Of a DNA stretch of 47,500 nucleotides, positions 1 through 34,410 are shown one piece after another. This DNA is from Glandiceps talaboti (Eukaryota; Hemichordata; Enteropneusta; Spengelidae). Under the pieces are notes generated by a model. The model saw nothing but the letters and a program-made list of their open reading frames with translations, had not been told where the DNA came from and did no database searches. The position numbers and the translations under genes were made by a program. The stretch is taken from contig NC_135562.1 in assembly GCF_964340395.1 (NCBI RefSeq), positions 11,394,543 to 11,442,042 on the forward strand, read 5' to 3'. Each line of letters begins with the position of its first letter. Positions within the stretch are counted from its first letter, which is position 1.

Positions 1-388
1 ACTGACTCTACAAACATTAATATTCCTCTCTCAATCAAATTCAATTTGTAGGCCTAATTATAAAAAGTCACGCATCATTAATGTCCTATATAATATAACC
101 AATCCATCAAGAAGCTGTAGTTTTTAAAATCTATTTGACTCAGATGAAAAACTGTTTTATTAAATTCGTATTGTCATGCATGATCTTTGTGCTTTTGGGC
201 TTTTGAAAAATAAGTATTTCCACTCAACATTCTTGGTATCACTTCAACAAAATTTCAGGAAATTAAATCGCTCGAACATTTTTAATACTTAGGCCCAAGA
301 ATAGTAGTTAACTTGGACGAAAACTGAAACACAAAACCAGTACTACTGATATGCAGGCGAGTCATAGGAAGCCCAGGAACCGTGTTAC

Positions 389-438
389 AAACAAACAAAC
401 AAACAAACAAACAAACAAACAAACAAACAAACAAACAA
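389..438. repeat. CAAA microsatellite
   Basis: About twelve uninterrupted tetranucleotide copies, followed by an A-rich degenerate stretch to about 470. It creates spurious Lys/Asn/Gln/Thr open frames on one strand and Phe/Val/Cys/Leu frames on the other. Confidence 0.95.
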
Positions 439-559
439 AAAACAAAAAAAAACAAAAAAACCCAGACAGACAGACGGAGCCATGACAGTGCTGGGTTTAT
501 TATGGGCCATAGTATTTCAGCTGTTAAAACTGAAGATGCATGCATTATTAAACGTTATG

Positions 560-829
560 CGATCCGTGAGTTTTTGACCCAGGTAAGCATTTACTCTGAA
601 ACACAACCGGTTCCAGTGCATGATAATGCAGGCGCGGCACGTATCAGCGTATTCTGAAAAAGAAAGAAAGAAATTTTGAATCTCCGAGGGCGCTAGTCAC
701 GGGTCAAAGGTTGATGCTGGAGGGGCCACCGCTCATCGATGGATGTTTATCGTTGAATGTTCTGTACAAATTACATACAAATGAGTTGCTACAACGTGAC
801 GTAATTTATTTTTAGTTTGATTTGACAAA
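560..829 (+). promoter_or_regulatory. Probable EFR3 promoter and 5' UTR region
   Basis: This interval lies directly before the EFR3 start codon and has local CpG enrichment (for example around 630-640 and 685-730). I see no convincing TATA box. The call rests on position and base composition alone; the 5' UTR may extend through it. Confidence 0.3.
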
Positions 830-19716
<18,887 letters not shown>

Positions 19717-20941
19717 GTGTAAGTGAGATGGTTACCACAGGAACTTGTAGTTAGTGTAGTTAGTTGTAGTTATGTCTGTGTATAGATGCATTGTGATCAC
19801 AGGAATGTTTAGTTAGTTATGTCTCACTCTGTGTATCTCTGCATTGATAACCACAGGAACTTGTTGTTGGATGTATCTCTGAAGTTGAACATAGTATTTC
19901 AGGAAATGTAATTAGATATATTCGCGTATTGGCTATCACAGGAACTTGTAGGTGGATGTATATCTGAAGTTGAAAATAGTGTTAGAGGAACTTGGAGTTA
20001 GTTGTATTCATGTATAGGGTATCACAGGAACTTGTGGTATTTGGTGTGTATGGATTTTGCATTTAACAGCAACTTGTAGTTAGTTTTATAGTTGCATTAG
20101 GTTCCACAGGTATCATTCGTCTGTAGTACCACAGGAACTTGTGTAATAATAGTTGTAAGTATGTATATATGCATACATAGTTGTACCAAGCATCACAGGA
20201 GTTGGTAACTATATTTTGCTAGTTGCATGAATATTATACAATGTACAAAGTTGCATATAAATTTAGTAATTTGCACATGGAGAATTATATAGGATGCCAC
20301 TGGGATTTTTTGTGTTATAGTTAATGCATGGTGAAGAGTTTGTAGTGTGTAATTTGGTAGAATAGACATGAAGGTGAATTGATTTGCATGGGAAAACCTT
20401 TAGACTGTGGAAAAATTCTATATTTGCATGTCTTTGTGTGTGTGTTTGGTTGGTTGGTTGATGTTGCCTTTTACCCTACCAGTGGATTGGGTATGCAGTT
20501 GATCAGATTAGAATTCTTTGTACATCATTTAGTTGGTGACAATGAGTGTCTGTATACAATATTGTGGTAGTGATATCTACTTCAAAGTACAACATGGTAT
20601 GGTTATCATGGGGGTGGTGCTCTATGCATGACTATTCTGTTGTTTATAGTGAAGGTTGATAGTTTCATGAATTTCATCAATCATTACATACGTGGTTGGG
20701 TACATGTATGTCGTTAGTCACATGGTATTATACACCCTGTTAAGGTGTGTACATACAAATATAAATGATCACTCAATTGGGAAGCTCAGGTGATGTTGAT
20801 GTCTGTCTATATGTCTGTATATATACCTGTCGTTCTATCTGTCTCTGTGTATATATGTTTCTATAAATCATTAAATGTCTTTCTTTATATTTGTCTGTTT
20901 TTCTGCCTGTTCCTGCCTGCCTGCATGCCTGTTTGTTTGTT

Positions 20942-20975
<34 letters not shown>

Positions 20976-21105
20976 CCTGCATGCCTGTCTGTCAATCTGT
21001 CTGTCTGTCTCTGCCTGCCTGCCTGCATGCCTGTCTGTCGATCTGTCTGTCTGTCTGCATGCCTGTCTGTCAATCTATCTGTCTGCATGCATGCCAGTTT
21101 GTCTA

Positions 21106-21146
<41 letters not shown>

Positions 21147-21824
21147 ATGTATGTCTGTCAGCCAGCCAGCATGCATGCCTGTCTGTCTGTCTGTCAGGTT
21201 TCAAATACTTCTCTCTAACCCCTAATTTTATTTTCCAGTGTTATTTCAATTTTTTAAAAGCAATATATTATGTTTGATATCATAAAAACCCACAAGTTTC
21301 TCAGTGATGTGATTTACATACACATGTATTACAGACATGTTTATCCTGGTAAAGGTCACAGGGAAATCTAATGGAATTAATAACTTACATTAATTCCTGA
21401 AGTTTGATCACAAGAGTTGGGAGTGGAGGTTACCCCATATCAGATCTAGGCACAGGGAAATCAGTTTAAAGAAAACTTTTTTTCTCTGATAAACTGACCA
21501 CAACCATAGAGAGAGATGCTGGATTCTGAAAAACTTAACAAAAAAAACCCCCAAAAAACAAAAAAGTGCCAAAATGTACCAAAAAACCAACAACCCACAT
21601 ATTAGATGCTATTACATACCAGTACTGTTTCCTATAGTTTTAAGCATACGTTTGGAAGGCCCCTTGTAACAGAAGGTATTTTTAGCCATTTCAAATATTT
21701 CTGCTTATTTTAACTGTCACAGTACAAGAATGAATATTGATGAATTCACCCTTCAATACTTTGTGTTATAGATATATTAATTTGTTCCTCAAATTATTGA
21801 CAGATTCTTTTTGATTCTTTACAG
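19717..21824 (+). other. EFR3 3' UTR region (main transcript form)
   Basis: It follows the EFR3 stop codon. From about 19730 to 20210 a degenerate repeat of atcacaggaacttgtagttag recurs at least seven times at 55-100 base intervals. It weakly resembles the last coding bases of exon 20. An ATTAAA (20870-20875) is a possible polyadenylation signal, and no canonical AATAAA was noticed before the alternative exon. The 3' end is not determined. Confidence 0.5.
20890..21200. repeat. TCTG / CCTG microsatellite
   Basis: A long tetranucleotide array of TCTG with CCTG and GCAT interruptions. It is open in several frames on both strands (Cys/Leu/Ser/Val or Gln/Thr/Asp/Arg), but this comes from the repeat and is not coding. 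Confidence 0.92.
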
Positions 21825-22025
21825 GGATGAGAGTGATTATATTTACAACAAAAAGCAAGAAATTTATGGTTTGGATTGGTACACCACTAACAACACCAAA
21901 GATATCGATATTGATTTCCATTGGTTTTTTCCATATTCTAACTTAGTTTATGAAAATGATAAAACTCCTCTATTGAATTGGGAGGATTATGATAATTATG
22001 ATTATGATGGTTATGTTAATTATGG

Positions 22026-22070
<45 letters not shown>

Positions 22071-22089
22071 GTATGATACTCAAATGTAA
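21825..22089 (+). CDS. Possible alternative last exon of EFR3 with poly-Asp tail
   Basis: A good acceptor (ttctttttgattctttacag) precedes 21825. Spliced from exon 19, which ends in phase 2 (AAC AG), it reads on in frame as R-D-E-S-D-Y-I-Y and continues to a TAA at 22087-22089. The product is rich in Asp, Tyr and Asn and has about fifteen consecutive Asp codons near the end (from a GAT run, 22024-22070). It would replace the conserved YEMKFPELLVY end. Alternatively the acceptor belongs to a 3' UTR intron, or the frame match (one in three) is chance. I do not recognise the peptide. Confidence 0.3.
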
Positions 22090-22134
22090 ATATTGTGATT
22101 TTAGTTCATATGTATATTTTACACACTACATTCA

Positions 22135-22505
22135 GTATGTTAAAGGGATTTGGTCTGCAACTTGTATTTTTCATTATTTTTGTTTCCAAGTAAAATGTTA
22201 CTAATATTTTACCATTTACTGTCATTTATCTGAAAAAAAATCAGCAGTCACTGTCAAAACTCCTATACTGTATAAACTGTTGTGATATACTGTAGTCTAA
22301 TATAAAAGATTACAATGATGCCATTTTATTCATATATTTAAGAGAATACAGTATCACAGCAGTTAATATGGTGAGAGTTTTGCCAGTCAGCAACCACTAG
22401 TCACTAAACAACTGACAGTGAAGGGTAAAATATAAGTAACCTTTTATTTGGAAACAAAAATGATGAAAAATACTTACACATTGCAGACTGTGTACCATTA
22501 AGCAT
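22135..22505. mobile_element. Foldback element of about 370 bp
   Basis: The halves are reverse complements over most of their length. For example tttcattatttttgtttcca (about 22170) pairs with tggaaacaaaaatgatgaaa (about 22450). aaactgttgtgata pairs with tatcacagcagtt. The short loop is near 22310. It begins about 45 bases after the alternative EFR3 exon. Confidence 0.8.
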
Positions 22506-22539
22506 ATCTGGTGTACTTGTGATTAGTTTAGGAATATAA

Positions 22540-22795
22540 AGTTTGAACTGATAATTCCGAATAAAAATGATATACTTATCCATAAGTTTTCAGACTCAAC
22601 CGAGTCCCTAGTCACATGGTCTTCCCATGATGTATCAATTTCATTACAAGATTGTTACTGTTTTGGTCACCTCACTCTACTGTAGAGAATCTGGGTCCAT
22701 ATTGGTGAAAGATCAGGAACTTGGTTGAGTCCAAAAGCATATGAAAAAGTTCACAATTTTTATCTAGAGTTAACAAGTTCAAACTTTATCACATA
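22540..22795. mobile_element. Second foldback element of about 255 bp
   Basis: The left arm (ttgaactgataattccga, then gataaaa-like and cagactcaaccgagtcc) pairs with the right arm ending aacttggttgagtcc ... gttaacaagttcaa. Arms are about 65 bases, separated by about 120 bases of unpaired DNA. Its sequence differs from the neighbouring foldback. Confidence 0.7.
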
Positions 22796-22974
22796 ACCTG
22801 GACAGATGAATCTACATATGTCTATGTGATTAGTTTAGTTTTAAATTAAAGATTGATTTTATGTAATTGTATAATTTTGGTGACAGATTTTTGTGGCTTG
22901 AATGGATTGATATTAAACCATACTCAAGCCAAATTATTGTCTTTGAACAGAAAATATGGATTACATACCCTGGT

Positions 22975-23225
22975 CATCGTACGTCATGACAAATCATGTC
23001 TGAATGTCTGGTTGTGCAGTGCTTGAAATATTTTCCAAATCGCCATTATTTTTCATGAATTATGCTTGAGGAGGTATAATTATATTATTCACTGACACTT
23101 CACTTCATTCAGCCAGAAAATACTTGTGACCCAAGGGGCCTTTGTCACTACGAGTCACTAGATGAGTAGCAACAAAGGCCCCTTAGGTCACGAGTATTTT
23201 CCTCAGTTGAAAAGAGAAATATATA
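22975..23225. mobile_element. Foldback element, family 1 (copy 2)
   Basis: The centre is strongly palindromic: tgtgacccaaggggcctttg then tcactacgagtcactagat, gagtagcaacaaaggcccct and taggtcacgagtattttcct. The left flank (tcatgaattatgcttgagga) matches, inverted, the right flank of the copy at 33200, so the full element is longer than its palindromic core. Confidence 0.8.
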
Positions 23226-23499
23226 ATTATTACACTTGAAATTCAATATACAGTGTTATACCAAACACAAGTCAAAGTGTGCTATTCAAACAATAAATAT
23301 GAGATTTATTTTGTGGTCATTTTATGTCACAACTATGTGGTCTGTGTCATTGTTTATGTCTGAAATATGAATTAATACTATATAAGTATTTTCACTGGTT
23401 TTTATAAGTACACTTAATTTGGTAGTTCTTTAATTTTTCTGTCCTGCTATTCCTCATCATGTAGTTTGCCATCATCATGTTATAATGCACAAAGTGAGT

Positions 23500-24380
23500 T
23501 ATTCTTGTAACTACATTGTTAATCAAACTCTATGGTACGGTATTTTCATATTGTATAGTGATGTGGACAGTATATATTGCAGTTAACATGTTTACATGCT
23601 TTAATTACATTGAGTGCTTCTTTGATCAAAATCACTGATATGGTGTTATTCATATTGTACAGTGATATGGAGTTTGGTTTATGTACAGTAAATATTGCAT
23701 AGCATCGAATTCAACTCTTGTTCCAAACACAAACACAAACTTGAAAATTTTACCTGAAAGTTTCGACTGAACACTTCAGCCTTTATCAACAGATTTACCC
23801 ACTATTCAGCACATGTGACCTGTATGGACATGTTAGCCTAACAAGGGGTCATAGGTGCCATTCAATACTATAGTAATACCAACACAGATGAATTTCCTTT
23901 TGAAGTAAATATTGCAGTTAACATGTGTGCATGTTTTAACTATGTTCAGAGCGCATCAACAAAGTCACCTTTGTAACTACATCATTAATCACCACCCTTG
24001 ATACAGTGTTTTATAGACATATATACTGTGTGTAGTTTATAGACAGCATATTTTGTTACAGTAGTTATCACACGTATTCAGAGTGCATCAACAAAGCCAC
24101 CTTTGTAACTACATCATTAATCACCACCCTTGATACAGTGTTTTATAGACATATATACTGTGTGTAGTTTATAGACAGCCAATATTGTAGTTTTAACTTG
24201 TACATGTTTTGAGTAAACACAGATTGAACGAAGTGAGTGACCTTTGTAACTACATCATGAATCAAAATCCTTGGTACTGTGTTTTATATACATGTATATA
24301 GTGATACATACTGTGTGTAGTTTATATACAACAAATTTTGTAGTTATCACATGTATATGTTTTAAACTACACTGAGTCTG
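23500..24380. repeat. Degenerate tandem repeat, 124-150 bp unit
   Basis: The block cctttgtaactacatcatta, then ccttgatacagtgttttata and actgtgtgtagtttata starts near 23968, 24092 and 24240. Older, more diverged copies lie back to about 23505. The 23968 and 24092 units are nearly identical, so that duplication is recent. No coding content. Confidence 0.8.
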
Positions 24381-25067
24381 ATCTAATCATAGATTTGTAT
24401 CCATACAATCAAGTTTTTGTGGGCAATCATTCTTAGTCACATGACTGTCACATGGTATTATTTTCTCATCTCCTGGAACAAGAAATGACATCACCAGTGT
24501 TGAATACTCAGTGCATGCATACTATGAAAAATTTGGGTGTCTCCTTTTAATATAGAATTTTGAGATCTATATTCTTGTACAGTGAATTTGATAGCCAACT
24601 CTGTTCACAATTTAACCTCCACCATTATTCAAACTTTGGCATAGACTACTACAATGTTCATTTTAATAACAGTCATTTAGCACATATGTATTTCCGACAA
24701 GTTGTAAGTAATATTAATATACACAAGTTTTGATTTTATTAGGTTTGGCGTTCACTTCCTTATTAGGTATGGCATTCACTTCCTTTCTGTATAGTTACTT
24801 GTAGATATTTTACAGAGATTTTTTAATTTTTTGATTATTTGAGGTTTGAGACCTAAAACCTCCAAGACTGGTTTTTAGCAATTGATTTTTGGTCTAAAAT
24901 GTCAAAATTAATGAACTATTTGGTTTGAAATTTGTTGTGAATATCCACAGGGTGTCAAGGTCAAGACTATTGTAAAAATAAGATGATATGCAAATTAGGT
25001 CAAACAACTTATGATGAATACCCATAGGGAGCCTAGATTAAGAATTGTAAACACGAGATGATATGCA
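24381..25067. other. Intergenic DNA, no feature seen
   Basis: AT-rich sequence. A short direct repeat (ttattaggtttggcgttcac and ttattaggtatggcattcac near 24740-24775) is the only structure noticed. Confidence 0.6.
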
Positions 25068-28280
<3,213 letters not shown>

Positions 28281-28789
28281 TTAAATTAATGGTAAGAAAG
28301 ATTAACATTAATCCAAAAAAAAAGAATTGTTTCTGGTCAGCCATAAATTCAATTGCCTGATATCACGTGGTCATCTGATGGCAGGAATACATTTTATTGA
28401 TACACTGCCAATCTGTCCAAACTTTTGATTGTCTGACTTCAGTCTATTTCAAACTGCTGAGCAGCTTTTCTGTTTGATACAACCACACTAAAACCAATAA
28501 GAAACTGCATATGCCACACTTCAATAGCAAGATCACATTGTTTGCTACATTTAGTCTAAATGAAATAAACTCCATGCAGACATTTGGGTGCCAATGTTTT
28601 TCTTAGTATAGTATCAAACACCTGATGAAGTCCTTTGGTGTGTTCATTTGAAGACTGTATGGTGGCACATGTAGTTCATTTCACTATCCAATGCTTGATT
28701 TGTAAATGACATCTTAATAAAGTGAATTTGGTCAAAATATTTAAACTCCAAAACCACTCAAGTCATACATTGAATTATCCAGTTGTTGG

Positions 28790-28893
28790 TAAGACTGTAA
28801 GGTATGCTGTTATGGGGCACCCTCACATATTGGTCAACCCCTCCAGAGGAGGCCGGTGAAGGTGGTACGACATAACATATCTTACAGTCTAGT
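28790..28893. mobile_element. Foldback element, family 2 (copy 2)
   Basis: Inverted ends agactgtaaggtatgctgtt and cataacatatcttacagtct flank a ggcaccctcacatattggtc core. It matches 6455-6563 in layout and sequence. Confidence 0.75.
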
Positions 28894-29099
28894 CATAGGT
28901 CCGTTTACGTACCCACTCACTACCTTACAGGTTGCAGCATATTATATATAAAGCAGAAACAACGACAAATCTTTCAGGCTACTCAAGTCATAGTGACAGC
29001 TTAACTTGGAAGTTTTGGGAAGTAATGCAAGTATAGCCTAACATGATAATAACTATTTAATACACATTCAGAATTATTAGGACTTTATTAGGCTCTTTG

Positions 29100-30935
29100 A
29101 AGGGTTAATACCGAAATGTCAGCCATTTCAAACATTTTTGGTGTCCTGAGAAAGTTCCTACTTAACAAGTTTATGTTTTTTGGGAGGCTGAGGAAATTCG
29201 TTGTCATTTTGGTCTATAATGTATGGTTTAATTCCATTTTCTGTAATAGCAAACACCCCACAGCATAACAAATTGAATTAATTCCCTTTCTTTATGGAAT
29301 AAGATAGAGTCTGACATAATTTTAAGTAAAAATACCATTGGTGCTATGCTGTTTGCATATTTAATTGACCATACAATTTTTTTCAGTAACCCAGCATTAC
29401 TTAAACTCTGTCTTTCCATGCTTATGTTCATCTGCACTATGATAAATTTATCTAAAACATTTTATCTATTTGAGCACCTATGGTAATTTTGAGAGAAACG
29501 GTGATTGAAATCCTTCTGTGTTATAATTGAATAAAATTATACATACATTGCCATGAGTTTTGATCAGAACTACTTAATCCTGCTGAGTGTGTTCGCCTTG
29601 AAAAAAGTCCCGTTTTATCCATCTGGGAAACGTAATTTTCCATCGTGAAAGTGTCGTCAACAAGTGTCTCTTTCGTCTGCCTCCGTTGAGGGCGCGATGT
29701 GGTAACAAGTTTACCGAAAATCATATTTTGCCCGATCACGTTATAAAGTTATAATTGTGATCCCCATGAGCTCAAATTAATACTACAAAAATAATTGATG
29801 TGAATATAATGTATTTGTAAACGTCAAAAAAAAAAAAAAAATCTTTTCCATAGAGGGCGCTGTGTTTCATTGACTTTCAATCATTTGGAGAAGGTCACCT
29901 AGGGTCAGGTTGGTGGTCAGGTTGGCTCTGGCCCGTCGTGATTGTGTAGGAAAAAATACTCCAACTTAGACGTACATGGACCAATGTGCATGTTTCTAAG
30001 ATGATTTATAACCTATACATCATTCACCATATTCCAGTTTCCTCAGTTACGAGATGGTTAAAGTATCGAACTTTGACATGGGCCTCAGACCAAAAGTTAG
30101 ATAATATTAACCATTTAGTAAATTATTGGACATTTTATCACTACATCACGCACCAGAGGAGACGTCGGTAAAGAGCGCTGACCACAAAATACGCCCCATT
30201 GGTGCACATCAAGGTAAAAATCACAATTTTGAATTTCTGACATAGTTTATACACATTTTCTTGAAATTTTACTTCCATTAAGTAACTGTGTACTTTTTGG
30301 CTGACAACATCGGGTTTATAAAACATTGGCTTGTGGGTCGTAATTATTCAATCATGCAGCTATGTTTTCACCGTAATGACCGATATTTGCAGACATAGGC
30401 CGTATGTGCATATGCAGTCCATAAAAGTGACAACTTACTTCGTATGCAAGCAGGACTAGTCCATGATGTGATCGTTATTTGTACTTACATGACTAGTATT
30501 ATGAAGTAAGATTTAGTGGAGTAAATAAACAATAAACCAATACAAGACCACGTTTTGATTTTAAAAGATCCAACAAGTGACTGTGGTCTACAGATAGACT
30601 GACTTATATTAATTTGATGGTTTTTTTTAGTATATATCATATGTATTATAATCATAGAGAAGCATTGATATATTTTCATAGATGTTTAGAACATCAGAGG
30701 CACAATTTTAATGGCAAGCACTGTAGTGAAAAATGTGGCAACAAAACAGAGTGTTTGTTGCGTGCAAAATGGCCGTAGTTGTTGTTTCATCATTCTTGCA
30801 AGTTGTACTTTGGAACTATTTCAGCCATAAATACAATCACCTGACATGACGTGATTAACTCATGGTAATAAAGAATTCAATTTGGTACACTGCCATCTTG
30901 TACACAGCAGGTACAGCCAACAAGTTGAATTTTCT
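29100..30935. mobile_element. Long dispersed repeat, copy B
   Basis: Collinear with copy A from the block gaaatgtcagccatttcaaa onwards, with internal deletions (for example around the 29700 region). It joins directly to sequence matching 28120-28260 at its right end. No intact coding region was found. Confidence 0.65.
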
Positions 30936-31754
30936 GAATTCATTTGGAAAAAAACAAATAAATACTAGTAGTAAATAACTATGCTGAAAGTTTTTAGTTA
31001 TATTGATGATTAGATTGGAAAGTGAAAGTGAAAGTGTTTGTATGTGCCGTTCCCACTACAGCATTTCACGACATGCCCTCCCAGTGAATCCCCATTCATA
31101 TTGCCCAGAAATATGTGTTAATCTCTTCTCTCCCCTCTCACTACATGTCAGCACACTCCTCATTGCCTTCTGTCCTCCATTGAGCTTCATCTTCATTTCC
31201 AAAAAGAGTTGCACCTCCTAACTTGAGTAATGATCAAATAATGCTCACATTACTGATACATTTTGTTTCCCTGCTCTTTTTACTCAATCAATTGATAAAC
31301 AAGTTTTGCCAACTGCAGTATAGGCTGCCCCCCCCCCCCCCCCACACACACACACACACTGACCAATACAAGAATTCTACAGACTCCCACTGAAAAATAT
31401 TGTACGAACAGCTTTTTGCATTCTCAGAGCACCTGACAAGGTCTGGATTGTTTAATTCAGTTAAAAAGTTTGTTGTAGTGATGTTCCCTTTTATAATATT
31501 ATTATTTTATTGACGTCTAATATAGTAATAAGTATAGTTAAGTTGAGTTTCATTAAATAGATTAAACTCTTACTTATGCATGCATTGTTTATAACCAACA
31601 TAAATTCATGATTTGATGTATACACATACATGAACTGACGCACGTGTGTGTGTGTATGTATGTCAAATAGTCAAATAATAAGTTTCACCAAGAATAAATG
31701 TACATGTACATGATTGGTGAGGACCAGAGAGGTAGTTCTAGTGGAACTAATCTA
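30936..31754. other. Intergenic DNA with a poly-C / CA microsatellite
   Basis: A C run followed by CA repeats lies at about 31328-31360. Otherwise no gene or element is recognised. Confidence 0.6.
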
Positions 31755-32235
31755 TGTATGTATGTATGTGTGTATGTATGTATGTACATTGTATGTATGT
31801 ATGTATGTATGTATGTATGTATGTATGTATGTATGTATGTATGTATGTGTGTGTGTATGTATGTATGTATGTATGTATGTATGTATGAATGTATGTGTAT
31901 GCATGTGTGTGTATGTATGTATGTATGTGTATGTATGTATGTATGTATGTGTGCGTGTATGTATGTATGTATGTATGTATGTATGTATATGTATGTATGT
32001 GTGTGTGTGTATGTATGTATGTGTGTATGTATGTGTGTATATGTATGTATGTATGTATGTATGTACATGTATGTATGTATGTATGTATGTATGTATGTAT
32101 GTATGTATGTATGTATGTATGAATGTGTGTATGTATGTATGTGTGTGTATGTATGTATGTATGTATGTATGTATGTATGTATGTATGTATGTATGTATGT
32201 ATGAATGTGTGTATGTATGTATGTGTGTATGTATG

Positions 32236-32267
<32 letters not shown>

Positions 32268-32523
32268 TGTATGTATGTATGTATGAATGTATGTATGTGT
32301 GTGTATGTATGTATGTATGTATGTATGTATGTATGTATGTATGTATGTATGTATGTATGTATGCATGTATGCATGTGTGCGTGTATGTATGTATGTATGT
32401 ATGTATGTATGTATGTATGTATGTATGTGTGTGTGTGTATGTATGTATGTATGTATGTATGTATGTATGTATGTATGTATGTGTGTGTGTATGTATGTGT
32501 GTTTGTATGTATATATGTATGTA

Positions 32524-32556
<33 letters not shown>

Positions 32557-32597
32557 ATGTATGTATGTATGTATGTATGTATGTATGTATGTGTATA
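31755..32597. repeat. GTAT tetranucleotide array of about 840 bp
   Basis: An almost pure GTAT array with interspersed TGTG, GAAT and GCAT variants and possible longer periodicities. Every frame on both strands stays open for hundreds of bases, which produces spurious proteins of Cys/Met/Tyr/Val or His/Thr/Ile/Tyr. These are not genes. Confidence 0.97.
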
Positions 32598-33199
32598 CAT
32601 GTATATGTGTGTGACATTATGAGTTACAAATCAGTATTTATTATAAACTTGTCATGCCAAATTTCTCTAAAGTCTTGTTTTGTATACAGTAGGTATTGAA
32701 TGGTATCAATGTAATGTAGGTAGATAATTTATACAGTAACTGGACTTTGTATGTATGTACTTCAACACCTGTTTATACTTAACTAGATGGTGAATGGTAT
32801 TGTGTGGTACAAGGGTAGATAATTTTCACTCAGTAAGTTAACTTTGTAGACATGTATACCACCTCTATGGTACTGTGTCTGTACAGGTGTGATAGAGACA
32901 TGAGATCTGTATACATCATTATGTAGTGTTGATGACAGAAAATAACTCTTAACAAATCCGTCAGGAACAATATAATAGTCATATATGAACAAAATATTTG
33001 TCTATCATGTCAGGTTTTTACAAATAACCCCAAATATGGACACTTCAGACTTTTGTAGAGGCTAGAAGATTCATATCCAGTGATTGGAATACATCAAATT
33101 TGACGAAAATAAGGTGGTGTATAAAATACGAAGGGCTCATTTCTATTTGATAAATTATTATTCAATAAAGAACTAGCTCAATATTCTTAGTATTTTTTC
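32598..33199. other. Intergenic DNA, no feature seen
   Basis: AT-rich sequence. A weak similarity between about 32640-32720 and 36985-37090 (tataaacttgtcatgccaaa against tataaacttgtcagcatgcc) suggests another old dispersed repeat. No gene. Confidence 0.5.
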
Positions 33200-33425
33200 A
33201 CCTCAAGTATTCTTAGATATTATTCCCCAATATGTTTTCCTTGTCTAGCCAAGGCAATATGAGTATCCTAGGAGCATTGTCAATACGAGTAACTATAGAT
33301 GAGTAGTGACAAACCCTTATTAGGTCATGAGTATTTTCTGACTGAATGAAGATAAATATCAGGGAACAATAAAGTATACCTCCTCAATCATGATTTATGA
33401 AAAACAGGGAAACATAATGGAAATT
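33200..33425. mobile_element. Foldback element, family 1 (copy 3)
   Basis: The left arm begins tattattccccaatatgttt. The right arm includes gatgagtagtgacaaaccct and gagtattttctgactgaatg, then tacctcctcaatcatgattt. The last block is the inverse of the left flank of copy 2. The middle is more diverged than in copies 2 and 4. Confidence 0.7.
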
Positions 33426-33589
33426 TTGAATGTTTTGACTCATATTTCAATAACTAAAGAAATATCATCATTGTGAGCTAGGCCATCCTTTTTAGTAATT
33501 TCCACAAAGTCTAGCATCTTTGCATGATAGAACCATTGTAGCCAAATGTAGTCAAATGTTTACAATGACATTCCTATTAGGCCAAATGC

Positions 33590-34260
33590 AAAAAGTTGTT
33601 TGGTTCCGGTTACGCGACCCCCACCTAGTTTTTCACGCCAACCCTAAACTTTTTTAAGTATTCGAGAAAAAAAAGTCGCAAAAATGTTTCACAAGAAATA
33701 GTGGATGCGTATTTATCAATGTAGTGCATTTACACGTACATCTCCACATGGCAGTGGTAGGGGGAAATAACCAATGCTTTTAAAACTTTCAACATGGTGA
33801 CAGAGGTGGGATTAAATCCTTACCATTGATTCTGGGACTCATGTCTTTTTACATTTCTGGCAGCATTTAACTCACGTTCTGAACTACTTTGATAAGGAGA
33901 GAGTAATCTTTTAGAGAAAGAAAGATAGGAGAGGGCCACTTTTTAGCGCGGCAGAGTCGTGGCAAGATAATATTTTTACGCAACAGCCCGAGCCTGATTT
34001 TCCCTAGCCCTTTCCCCTTGTAACTACTAAAGCCTGTCTTATCTAATTTTACATTTTCCCCAATCACATCGTCAAGTTATAATTGTGGCTCCCATGAGCT
34101 CAAACTTCTAAAAGACTTTATCATTTATGATGTGATCGTAGTATTGGGCCTAAAAACAATTGTTTGGTTCCGGTTACCCGACCCCACCTAGTTTGTCACT
34201 GCCGACCCTAAACTTTGTTTACGTATTCGAGAAAAAAAAATAAAAGTCTCACGAGAAATA
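33590..34260. repeat. Direct repeats of about 120 bp, two copies
   Basis: Ttgtttggttccggttac, then cgacccccacctagtt, ccctaaactt and gtattcgagaaaaaaaa with agaaatagtggatgcg occur near 33596 and 34158. The intervening 440 bases show no coding content beyond a short minus-strand frame that starts like those in the long dispersed repeats (Met-Ile-Gly). Confidence 0.7.
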
Positions 34261-34410
34261 GTGGATGCGGAAACTGACATCAACTTATAAAGATAATATA
34301 AGACTGTTCTTACAATCTGTAATGGATGTACATCTGATAGGAAGAAATCAATAACACAGACCATTTAGAAAACAACAGAAAACCTGAACTGCTAGACACT
34401 CACAAAGGAA

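Larger units (their letters stand above)
1..829. other. Intergenic DNA upstream of EFR3
   Basis: No coding region is recognised here. The short open frames on both strands owe their length to a CAAA microsatellite. Between about 560 and 830 there are more CpG dinucleotides than in the AT-rich sequence around, as expected near the start of a widely expressed gene. The transcription start itself cannot be placed. Confidence 0.6.

Noticed and set aside
20790-21277. Cysteine-rich open frames that might look like a small secreted protein
   Set aside because: Products of the TCTG/CCTG microsatellite; open in several frames on both strands.
31685-32622. Several overlapping long open frames on both strands (up to 310 codons)
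   Set aside because: They consist only of the translated GTAT repeat (Cys/Met/Tyr/Val or His/Thr/Ile/Tyr) and are open in every frame.
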